Below are positions 23,776-33,313 of a stretch of 64,000 bases of DNA, piece after piece. Each line of letters starts with the position of its first letter. The first letter of the stretch is position 1. Below the pieces are notes generated by a model. That model worked only from the letters and a program-made list of their open reading frames with translations, was not told the DNA's origin and did no database searches. Location: assembly GCA_026120035.1 (NCBI GenBank), contig JALRME010000042.1, forward strand, positions 1 through 64,000, written 5' to 3'. The DNA is from Coleophoma eucalyptorum. Its lineage: Eukaryota > Ascomycota > Leotiomycetes > Helotiales > Dermateaceae. Position numbers and translations under genes: made by a program.

Positions 23776-24446
23776 ATGACAGCACCTACTCAGAAACAGC
23801 ACACTAGAGTGGTCTCTGATGGGGTATGTGGCTACAATGACAAAGGTTGACTGCGGCTAATCAATCAATTGGAAAGCGAGTTGAGCCGGTCTTTACTCCT
23901 CCCTTCCATCCCCTCTATTTGAACGATGAAGAGTTGTTGCAGGAAATTCGGGCTCAGAAGATGTCAACACACCAACAGATTATATTTCTCGAGGGAAAGG
24001 TTGGAGCTGCTCACCGCGAATGTGAGGACACAAGAGAATTGCTATACAGCAGCGACATGGCTCGGAATGATCTAGCTTTATCGTTAACGTCGCTTCGCCG
24101 ACAGCTGCGGCACGAGCAATATACCCATCAGCAATATAGACAAAAAGTAGAGGTCGTCCTCGAACAGAATCAGCAAGACATGAACTTGATGTCCCAGAAA
24201 CTTTCAGCCTATGAGCAGACAGTTGGGCCCCGACCAGAGCCAGCCAAAGAACATCGCTATGCACAATCTCCTTGGCTTGAAATTGCGCCGACTCTACCTC
24301 CAACAGTGTGCACTCCTGGGTCGGAAGCATCGATTCGGTATGTGGGCAAGCTACCCCAAATCGAAACGATCCAGAATGAACATATTGTGCCAGCACAGGA
24401 AAAGCAGGGAAAGCAGGCCAACGGATCCAGATTTTTTCAGGCATAA
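23776..24446 (+). CDS. Coiled-coil protein
   Basis: Exons 23776-23823 and 23877-24446 join in phase across a 53-bp intron and give 205 residues from MTAPTQKQ. The middle is a long coiled coil (EIRAQKMSTHQQIIFLEGK through VVLEQNQQDMNLMSQKLSAY), followed by a Pro-rich tail. No recognisable domain. Confidence 0.6.
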
Positions 24447-25001
24447 GGGATATGCGGATGCAAACGGGATTACAATCACAAACGAATGCGAACAGTAACT
24501 TAGCTCAAAAGTTAATAAACTATTAAAACAATTGAGTTAATTGATGATTATTACATTGCATAAAAATGTCACGAGGTATAGATACCATAGATCAAAAATA
24601 ATGAAGATATAATAATGAACGATCGTATTCAAGTAGATAGATACCGGAACAAAGCTAGGCACGATCACCTTGCATGCGTAAACACCTGGTCCTAGCAATT
24701 AGGTTCAAGTGACCGGCATGTGGTGACCAGGATGTAGTGACTAGGATAATGTGACAGGATAATGTGACCAGGGTGGTCGCAAGCTAAGTAGGTAGCATGG
24801 TTTGAGCAGACTGCCGAGAATCTTGCCATAATAGAGCAAAACAACTTGCGATTTCTTTATTGAAAACAAGGATCAAGGATTTTATCTACCACCATCTTCC
24901 ATACATACTCATTTAGGATTCTGACCGGCTTCCCTCCCCTAGCGTGTTCGCAATAGTATCTATCTTATGATTTGCACCCCGCCATTCTATCGGCTACTGC
25001 G
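24447..25001. other. Intergenic with short degenerate repeats
   Basis: At 24711-24776 there is a run of degenerate GTGACCAGGAT / GTGACTAGGATAAT units. The rest is A+T-rich without ORFs. Confidence 0.45.
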
Positions 25002-25367
25002 CTAAGTGTCTTCAACAGCATCATACCAGTCTTTCTCTACCTCTATCTGGATATCGTTGAATTTCACCAATGCTTCCCGTAGTGCCTCTAGCACATATTG
25101 GGAGTCGTCTCTTAAGGATGCCATTGCATGCTGCATCTGCTGGTGATATCTGATCTCGAGCCTGAGTCGTCCATTTTCTCTGGTTAACTCTTCAATTCGG
25201 TTCGCATAGGTCTGGGATGTTGCTCGCTTAGCAGCTACTAGTTTCTCCGGAGTCGCGTCTATCGCCGCCGTTGTGCCACTAATACGAAGATCCAGATCAC
25301 TCGGAACATTCGGCTTGTCTGACAAAGGTGATCCAATACTAGTCGACCGCTGGCTAAACCTTGGCAT
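25002..25367 (-). CDS. Small coiled-coil protein
   Basis: Intronless ORF of 121 residues starting MPRFSQRS. A Ser/Pro-rich head is followed by a heptad-rich helix (IEELTRENGRLRLEIRYHQQ) and an acidic tail (KDWYDAVEDT). The pattern parallels the 21980-22342 product. Function unknown. Confidence 0.55.
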   Translation of the reverse strand: MPRFSQRSTSIGSPLSDKPNVPSDLDLRISGTTAAIDATPEKLVAAKRATSQTYANRIEELTRENGRLRLEIRYHQQMQHAMASLRDDSQYVLEALREALVKFNDIQIEVEKDWYDAVEDT

Positions 25368-25870
25368 ATCGCACTTTCAAGTACCGTGATCGGCTTGACA
25401 GAAAATATGGGGGTACTTGCACAAGACTTAAGTATCAAGGACGTTGTATTAGACAAGAAAAAAGTCCAATATCCAGTCAGTTTTATGGTCGCCTTTCGAC
25501 GTCTAAACAAGACTCTTGGCCGCTGGTTTGACTCTTCTCCTAAAATCTGTACTCCAACCACGGCCACTTTAGTTACCGTTGTCCCCTGGCATGCCCACTC
25601 TACTATTTTGGCTGTGTCAATAATCGTTTCCACTTCGTCCCTTGTCACATAACCTGATTCACTAATTAGTATCTACTGTGTAACTGTTCAGGGTTCTAAG
25701 GGAAATTCGTGAATTAAGAGTTCCACATGATGAGCCATGCTTTTGCCGGATAGTTCAACAAGGTATCTTAGCTTGCTACATGGGTCCCTGCGTCTAGGAT
25801 ATCCTTCTGTGTTATCCCCCACAAGCGAAGTGATCCGCAAGCCATAACGGTCGAGAGAATCACGGGCCAT
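25259..25870 (-). CDS. Possible small gene, weakly supported
   Basis: Two minus-strand ORFs (25870 to 25688 and 25648 to 25259) could be exons of one gene, with a short intron near 25650-25690. The first encodes MARDSLDRYGLRITSLVGDN. The second part overlaps the start of the coiled-coil gene in another frame, so at least its 3' end is probably not coding. Confidence 0.25.
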
Positions 25871-26010
25871 TTTAGGAACAGTACTCGTATTAGCTATCGC
25901 CCACTCTATAGTGAGATCTACTGAACCTTACTGATCCAATGTGTAGAATGGCTGACGAGCGCAAATAGGCATGTAACCAATAACCTCCACTTCCACCCGA
26001 CTTAATCAAG

Positions 26011-26768
26011 ATGTACTTCCTAAATAACCCTTATAATTGGAGCCAGTCCCCTATAGACATAAATTGGGCCAATGCACCCCACCAATCCTTGGATGATCTG
26101 GTTCAAGCAACGTTGACCATCAGCATGCACTACGCTAGTAAAGCCTCCTTTGTCAAGAGAAGAGACGGGTTGATAAAGAAACTAGAACAGCTACGACGGT
26201 TGACCAATGTAGAAGTGGCTTTAACCATTATCAATCGCGACACACACGTCTACGACACCTATAGCTCCATCTCCAATGGTCTCTGGACTCAGTTTCTTGA
26301 ACACATAGTAAGAATTCTTCCTTCGTTCTATTCCCACATACTTACCGACACATTTAGAAAGATCAATTTCCTGACTTCCAGCACATACAGCGGCAGCCGG
26401 ACGACTTTACTACCGACGAGGAGCAAGTTCCTTCGCAGAGTAAAGCACCCCGGAAGAAAATTCGCAATATTCGGCTTAAAAACAGCAGCCCTCAGAAAAA
26501 GCTTAAGCGAAGGCTCTGGGCGAAAAATTCAAAACGCCAAAGTATGGAAACGGCATATGCAGCTCTAGGTCCTCCACCACAACTACCAGGCATCATCAGG
26601 GGTCTTGCTTTACAGAATCCTGATAGCCAGTATGCATTGATAGATTTCGAGAAATCCTACCAACTTCCACCCCAACCAACTTTAGCAGCAACTACAGGCG
26701 GTACAAATCTATCACAGCCACCGTATTTGGACCTAAACAGCGCATCCTTGGATCCATACAGTTTATAA
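26011..26768 (+). CDS. Degenerate MADS-box-like nuclear protein A
   Basis: Exons 26011-26307 and 26382-26768 join in phase 0 to 227 residues. Residues about 48-95 follow the MADS pattern: FVKRRDGLIKKLEQL, then TNVEVALTII and TYSS. The canonical RQVTF start and the invariant residues of the first helix are incomplete. After the intron comes a strongly basic stretch (KAPRKKIRN, KKLKRRLWAKNSKR) that fits a nuclear signal, then a Pro/Gln-rich tail. It is likely DNA-associated; this is an inference. A second gene of similar layout is at 29560-30059, with its intron at the equivalent place. Confidence 0.65.
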
Positions 26769-27073
26769 GCAGAGTGGAGTATGCTAGGGATAGGGCATAG
26801 ACTTGTTATCTTTCTTGTTTCATTGGCTTGGTTTCTTCGGGCTTCTTCGTACGGTCAAAATTGTTTTGAGTCGGTAGCGCAAGTTTAAGGCTGCAGTACC
26901 TTTTTGGCTTTTGGGCTTTAAAAAATCTTATTTAGGCGCTCTTAAACCTGCGAAAGCTATTTCAGCTTGCCTAGTTAGCATTTTTCCAACACACATATTT
27001 TAACCGATAGACTGTACAAACTTCAATTTCACACACCTTTTCTCTTCAAATCTATTCACTTGTAAAGGCAAAA
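26769..27073. promoter_or_regulatory. Upstream region of the GH18-like gene
   Basis: A 305-bp gap before the signal-peptide ATG at 27074. No element could be assigned. Confidence 0.35.
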
Positions 27074-29286
27074 ATGAAAAACTTGCACGCCTTTCTTCTG
27101 TTGCTGTATGTCTACCTGTGTCTTGCGTATAATAGCACGAATGCGAAATTTCGTGTAATAGCATATTTTACAAATTGGTCTGCATGCCAAGCTATACATT
27201 GCTACGATCGGTTTTTCTAAGAGCAGCAGGTCTATCTATAATAAACAGTATCATCCTCAATATCTTCCCGCGAGTAAGCTTACCCACGTTTTTTATGCGT
27301 TCGCAAATATCCAGCCGGAGACTGGAGAAGTGTAAGCAGAGGTCCTACATAACTTATAAACTACTAAGACTGCTAGGAAGACACTTGTCTAATACCTGGG
27401 CCGACACTCTCGCGCGCTTTCACGGTGGGATCAACACAACAGATACTGGTGGTAACTTATACGGTTGTCTGCAAGAAATCTATTTACTGAAGCAAAAGAA
27501 TCGAAACTTGCAAAGCGTTCTATCTATTGGAGGGTCAACATATTCGCCTAACTTTGTCCAACCTGCTGCATACTCTGCTGGCCGTGAGCGGCTTGCCACA
27601 TCCGCTGTGTCACTAGTGCAGAATCTAGGTCTCGATGGTCTGGAGATTAGCTGGCTATACCCTCGGAATTCTGAAGAGGCGGAGCATCTTGTACTTCTCC
27701 TGCAAGAGCTGAGACTTCAGCTTGACCTTTACGGGAACTCACTTCAACCGCCTCATCACTTTCTTCTAACAGTAGCTACAGCAGCAGGGTCACGCTTCTA
27801 CCGGATAATGCGGATATCTGATATGGACAAGTATCTAGATTTTTGGAACCTGAACTCCATGGACTACACTGGGCCCTGGAGCTCGGTCTCTGGATCCCAG
27901 GCGAACCTCTTTCCGTCTGCCATATGCCCCGAAAGTTCTCCTTTCAACACAAAGACCGCTGTTGAATATTACATATCTATGGGTGTCAAGGCTGACCGTA
28001 TCGTTATTGGTATCCCAGCATATGGCAGATCTTTCAATAATACTTCTGGACCTGGAGAACCATTCAACGGAACTGGTTCGATTGGAACTAGTAATCCCGA
28101 TATATATGATTTTAAGGATCTACCACTTCTAGGGGCGCAAGAATTTTCAGATGCTACAGCAGTATCGAGTTATAGCTACGATATAGTGAAGAAGCAATTG
28201 ATCAGTTATGATACACTCTCAGTTGCTAAGACGAAAGCGGATTGGATCCGGAAAATAGGTCTAGGCGGAACATTCTGTTGGGAAAGTAGTACCGACGGTA
28301 AGGGAAACACGAGTATTATCCAACAACTCTCAAATACGCTTGGACTCGAGGATGGACGGGATCTCCAAAAAATCCCTAATCAGCTCTCGTATCCTTATTC
28401 TAAATATATAAATGTTCGAGATGGAGTGCTACCTAAAGTTGTAGCTTCATCTTATACACTGCTTAATGAAACTTGTTCTATTGAGCAGTCCGCTAGCAGT
28501 ACAGGCTCTTCTTTGGTTTCAAGGTTAGCACCTCTCTTGATTTTTGTTTTATAGTGTTAATCTTTATATTTTAGACCTATTTTGGTATCAATAACAACTA
28601 CCACCGATATAATGTCACTGCCACAAGCAAATTGGACCAAGGCAACGCATTCCGTATCCCTATCCTTATCAGGTCAACAGATTTTCATGTCATCTAGCTT
28701 TATAACTTCAACGAATTCGTCATTAATATTTGCAACAGAGACGCAATTGCCCCATACATCAAGCGCATTATCTGGTCTATATAATAACACTTACATCTTC
28801 AATTTAAGTTCGGGAGAAACCGCTAGTTCAAAGATAACATCACCTTCGACAATATTACCTTCGACAACGTCAACTTCGACAACAACGTCAACTTCGACAA
28901 CAACGTCAACTTCGACAATAACGTCAACTTCGACAACATCGTCAACTTCAACTTCGACAACTTCGACGTCTTCGACAACACCAACACCGACAACGTTAAC
29001 TAGCTCCTCAGTATCAACATCATCTCAACTTGCTGATTGCACCAAGGGGGTTAGTTCATGCTCTAAATATAGGCTACTGAAATGTGATGTTGGCCCATGT
29101 TACTGTGGTATAGATTCTTCTAAGCAACCAACTTGCTTCAAGAATACAGTATGCAAGGACTTAATAAAGTGTTCGTCGAATAACGACTGTACTAGTGATG
29201 AAGCTTGTCAAGTATCGACCTGCTGTAAGAAAAGCCGCTGCGTTCCAACTGCACAAGGTTGTTCGAGCGCTAAGCATATACATTAG
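27074..29286 (+). CDS. Secreted GH18 chitinase-like protein lacking catalytic residues
   Basis: Four exons (27074-27177, 27230-27331, 27381-28523, 28575-29286) join in frame to 686 residues. A signal peptide ([14 protein letters not shown]) leads into a class V chitinase fold: [41 protein letters not shown]. The catalytic motif DGxDxDxE reads DGLEISWL (Asp154, Glu157, Ser159, Leu161), so the acid/base Glu and two Asp are replaced. YxFWNL and IPAYGRSF substrate-cleft motifs remain. A Ser/Thr stalk (about 28840-29020, TSTSTT repeats) and a Cys-rich tail ([21 protein letters not shown]) follow. It is probably a non-hydrolytic, chitin- or glycan-binding secreted protein. Confidence 0.85.
28838..29015 (+). 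repeat. Ser/Thr-coding microsatellite-like tract
   Basis: An imperfect tandem array of ACGTCAACTTCGACAACA-type units encodes the TST-rich stalk between the GH18-like domain and the Cys-rich tail. It is likely heavily O-glycosylated and length-variable. Confidence 0.85.
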
Positions 29287-29549
29287 GTAGAGGTATGTGT
29301 ATAGCTTAGTTGCTAATCCTAGATTAGACATACCACGGTGGTCTAGTAATATAAGATGTTAATATTTACAAGTGCTAAAGCATGAGGGGCTAGTATTGGA
29401 ATAAAAAGACACCTTAATTAGCATTCCGCGGAAAGGTTAATTTGGTGAGAAGTTGGTATTGCCTAAATAGTGATTTTTCAATCTCTTTATAATCCAATGC
29501 AATGTTTGGCAGTTTCAACTGGTCCAAAACGATCTCTTGTCATTCAGTA

Positions 29550-29680
29550 ACGCAACAAGATGACTGACAAAGATTGCGGATTACGCAAGAGAGAGAGCGA
29601 AAGGCTAATTCAGCAACGCAGCAAGATGAGTGACAAGGATCGCGAATTACGAAAGAGAGAGAGCGAAAGATTAAGGCGAC
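29550..29680 (+). repeat. Tandem duplication covering the start codon
   Basis: Two copies of about 66 bp, each beginning ACGCAACAAGATGACTGAC or ACGCAGCAAGATGAGTGAC, follow each other directly. They duplicate the translation start and the first 22 codons of MADS-like gene B. Confidence 0.85.
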
Positions 29681-30059
29681 GGCAGCATACCATTTTCAAA
29701 AAGGCATACGAGCTTGGAAAGGACTACGATGTTGACATTGCTGTGACCATTCGTAAGCACGGCCGGTACTACATATTTCGGTCCTTGGATCAAGAATCCT
29801 GGCCACCTTCATTTCATGAAATCGTAGGTCCTGGATGTCTCTACCGATTTCCCTGTACTGACTCGGATTGGATTAGCAAAGGAACTCCTTTGTTGCTACA
29901 AACCATGTTCCTCATGACATCCAAGCGACAGTCCACAAATTGAATCGCAATCACCTCGGTCCTACTACTACTACTCATGGTCAGGTAATGCAAACTGTAT
30001 TCGAGCAGAACTCTCTAGTAAAACCCGAAGACACCCGGAATCATGTTACCACCTCGTAG
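29560..30059 (+). CDS. Degenerate MADS-box-like protein B
   Basis: Exons 29560-29823 and 29877-30059 (53-bp intron, phase 0) encode 148 residues. A very basic N-terminus precedes a MADS-like core: RRRQHTIFKKAYELGKDYD, then VDIAVTIRKHGRYYIF. The intron lies just after WPPSFHEI, the same relative place as in gene A (after FLEHI). The first about 50 residues contain two copies of an about 22-residue unit (MTDKDCGLRKRESERL and MSDKDRELRKRESERL), so either Met could start translation. It is likely DNA-associated by inference. Confidence 0.65.
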
Positions 30060-30930
30060 TGGCAGTTTCTCCGGGGACTAAGGACAGGATCTTGAGCTAT
30101 TCTTCTTTCTTTGGTGGATTTTGAGTGGTAGTGGATAGAACTGTGTTAGCTACCAAAAGTCTTTGGACTGGACCATGCAATTAGAGCCCACAAATGGTTC
30201 TACTGCGGTGTTTTATCTCGGCAAATTCAACTTGCGATAATGAAGCCTTTTGCTAGAGGGGGCTTGATAGACTTCTAGTATATGACAATATAAGTCCAGT
30301 TAAATTAGCTCGTATACTCGTTTCTGCTACAGCTGGGGAAGACAACACCTTTGCTTTGCTTCTACTTCCGGTGGACTAGTTGCTGATCCTTTGGAACCGG
30401 GGAAGCTGCCGCCATCACATTCATTTCAAAGGAAGATCACCTTCTGGCCAGAGAACTCGAATCACTGGCCTGAATGGAGCCCGGATATCGGATGTAGGGT
30501 TTATGTACCCCGGAGGGAAATGAACATGGTTTATAGACCCTGTCATTACGTGGATCATAAGATCTTCGTGTGCGCACATGCGGTAATATGACTGTGGGGG
30601 CCATTCTAGCGGCAATTATCCTGGAATATCAGCTATAGCTGCAGTCGGATCAAAGCGGCCAGAATGACGAGGTCGAATCTCCACTCTAATATGAAAGTGG
30701 AGCACAGTCCAAGCATAGCACATGCAGAAGATTTTCGAGATCCAACATGCAGTATCAATCTTTATCTCCCTAGATATGATAGAAGTGCCTGACGGGCGGC
30801 GTTTGCATGTCGTACATGTATGATGGCTGTGTTTCAACGATTTTCAGTCTTTTTAATATCAAGTCTTGCACCTCTACTACAAGTCATACATGAATTGTCC
30901 ACTCAGTACTTCTATCCCATTATTTACACA
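30060..30930. other. Intergenic, no supported gene
   Basis: Several short ORFs overlap on both strands (30391-30837) without family features. It lies between two plus-strand genes, so it should include the promoter of the rhodopsin-like gene. Confidence 0.35.
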
Positions 30931-32203
30931 ATGAGTTATGACCTAACTCCGCGCGCACGAGACCCTCTTATTTTAATCACTATCTTTGCCTTTATTGCAG
31001 TAATAACTACAATCTTAAGGCTTCGTACAAGGAAATTGATAGCTTTCTGCTTGGAAATCGATGATTATCTTATGCTGTTCGCATTAGTACGTCACCAAAT
31101 TTCCTGTCAGAAGTATCTCTATCTGATACTGCATAGTTCTTCTTGTTGGTCTCGATCGGCATTCAATTCACATGTATGAATACCGCGTCATTTTTGTAAT
31201 AATAGTCTGCTAATTATTAAGGTGTGGTTTTTGGAGGTGTAGGCCATTATCTAGAGGATGTTGACCCGGCTGATGTTATTAAAACATTAAAGGTTCTGTT
31301 TTGGTCTGCATCTCGCACGGTCACTGCTAATGGTTCCAAGCTTATCCTTCCTTTCGAAATGCTCTATGGAGTAACACTCTGCTTGATCAAAATCTCAATC
31401 ATAACATCCTACCTTCGGATTTTCAGCATACGCAGCTTTCGAATATGCTCATGGATTACTATTTGCATTATTATAACTTGGGCTCTTGTATTCGTACTCG
31501 AGATATTTCTTATTTGTCGCCCAATAGCTTTCAATTGGGATTCCCATGCCAATGATGGCATCTGTGGCGAGCACACTACTGTCTATGTGGTGGCAGGCTG
31601 GCTCAATATAGTAGTGGACTTCATGATAGTAGGATTACCTATACCATCCATCCTACGTTTGCAACAACTTAGCTTGAAGAAGAAGATACAGTTGCTTGTT
31701 ATGTTTTCTCGTGGTCTCTTGTTCGTTCCGTTCCCTACCACGTTGTTCAATACTAACTAATACCTTGTAGTATCACAGTGGTTTCTGTTCTTCGTTTAAG
31801 ATCTCTTCAGGTCATTTCATTTACCGATCCAACTTTTACCTTACCAATGGTGCTATTTTGGACAACGCTTGAGCCCTGTCTATGCATTATCAATGGGAAT
31901 ATCCCTATGATACGGGTTTACATTCGAGCCACATTCCCAGCTATATCTAGCTCCTCAAGAGATAAGATAGCAGCGAGTACTGAACGGAACCACGTGCATT
32001 ATACGATTACGACAAGGGGGGTTACCTTCGATATGCTAAGCATTATTACTAGTAGGGATAGCAACGTCTATAGTATAGGGAGCCAGAAACACTTAATTAG
32101 CGAGAGTGAGAGAACCTCGATTACAAATAGTAGAATAGCTAGTGCTGAGGATTCTTTAGACAGGAGGTGCTCTTGTGCTGTTCAGAAATTTATTCATAGA
32201 TAG
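30931..32203 (+). CDS. Fungal rhodopsin-domain (SAT4/PTH11-like) membrane protein
   Basis: Exons 30931-31086, 31137-31173, 31222-31720 and 31771-32203 join in frame to 374 residues. Seven hydrophobic segments can be picked out, starting ILITIFAFIAVITTIL. The family-typical stretches are CLEIDDYLML after helix 1, GGVGHYLEDV, SYLRIF, ICGEHTTVYVVAGWLNIVVD, and VLRLRSLQ followed by LFWTTLEPCLCIINGNIPMI. These identify the large ascomycete 'rhodopsin domain-containing' family, which is plasma-membrane located and has mostly unknown ligands. No CFEM domain precedes it. The C-terminal tail is Ser/Thr-rich and cytosolic. Confidence 0.85.
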
Positions 32204-32639
32204 GTGTGCAAACTTGATTCTTCAATCGCCTTGTTAACAGGTGATGGATCTACAAGTACGTTGCAAAGTATTCAGAGCAGGCATAAGTTATACACTAAAA
32301 CTAACCAGGAATACAGGCTTCATGCAACAATCCCTGTAATAATGCCTGCAGGGGCAAACGCTCGCGACAGTTCTTATTTAAGCTGTCGGTTTAGACTTCA
32401 CGCATTCTATAAGTGGGTCACGCATGTCTAATCGAGGCCCGCTTTCACGCATCGGAAGTTGGGCATGTGACTAGCAGCGTAAACAACCGTACGCACGTGC
32501 AACGTCCGTGAGTGAATAGGTTCACATCAAGCACTACTGAGAAAGCGAATGCCCTCAGCAAATATTGCAGAACTCTCCGAGCCAACTTGAACTTGACGGG
32601 CCGGTGTTTGAATTGTCTACTCAATATTAAATGAGACCA
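32204..32639. other. Intergenic
   Basis: No supported gene. Short ORFs only. Confidence 0.35.
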
Positions 32640-32880
32640 CTACTCTATATTATCATCTTGATAAAAATGTTTTCTTGCAAGGCCAACTGCTTTGTAAGCC
32701 GGTGAAAGATAGTACTTTCCTTGATGAGAACGGACACTTTCGCCTTAGAGTCTGTATTAGTAGCCTCAGCGAGACCTCCCAGATATCTATCCAGCTTCAA
32801 GAGGGTTCTGCTCAGCCGTGCAATATCAGCGGGCCACCATTCTCCATTCCCTCGCTTCTCATTTCAAGACACTAGAGCTG
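32640..32880 (+). pseudogene. Relic of a patatin-like gene C-terminus
   Basis: The translation of about 32670-32875 includes SIQLQEGS, CNISG and PFSIPSL. This parallels the last 80 residues of the RING-patatin protein (SIQLQEGS, CNISG, PFTIRSL at about 4450-4530). The upstream patatin domain is missing. The DNA is clearly diverged (roughly 70% by eye), so it is an old paralogue fragment and not a recent copy of the 1450-4653 gene. Confidence 0.75.
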
Positions 32881-33313
32881 AAGCAAGTTATCGATGCTAC
32901 AGTTACTTGCAAAAGCTGTTTCACCCCTTGACTCACTACATCAATTTAAGGTGCAATTGTTAGATGGATGTGGCTGTGTCGCAGTAAATATCGGCTTACG
33001 GAAGATTCGCTAACTGTTAGAGACCATTCCAGGCTGCCAGCAAGATGCTGGTGGTCTTGAGAAAAAAAGCTCCACTTTCGAAGGGAAAGCCAGGAATGAT
33101 TCATCTAGATTGCATATAGTACTTCGTATGTCAATGCCTGCAAAAAGAGCACCGCAGTAGTTAGAAAGCAACAGCTTATCACATTACCAGGTATGACATC
33201 ACACTAGCTACTGTAGAATATTCTGGAAATTCTCATCCAACGATATAATCACACCCGCTCCCACGTCCTTCTAATAACAAAGTTATTAAAAGAAAGAGTA
33301 AGTTAGAGATTAT
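32881..33313. other. Intergenic
   Basis: The 3' flank of the WD40-NLR gene. No feature recognised. Confidence 0.35.

Noticed and set aside
28840..29015. Microsatellite considered as an independent repeat locus
   Set aside because: It is in frame within the GH18-like gene and encodes a Ser/Thr stalk, so it is treated as part of the gene.
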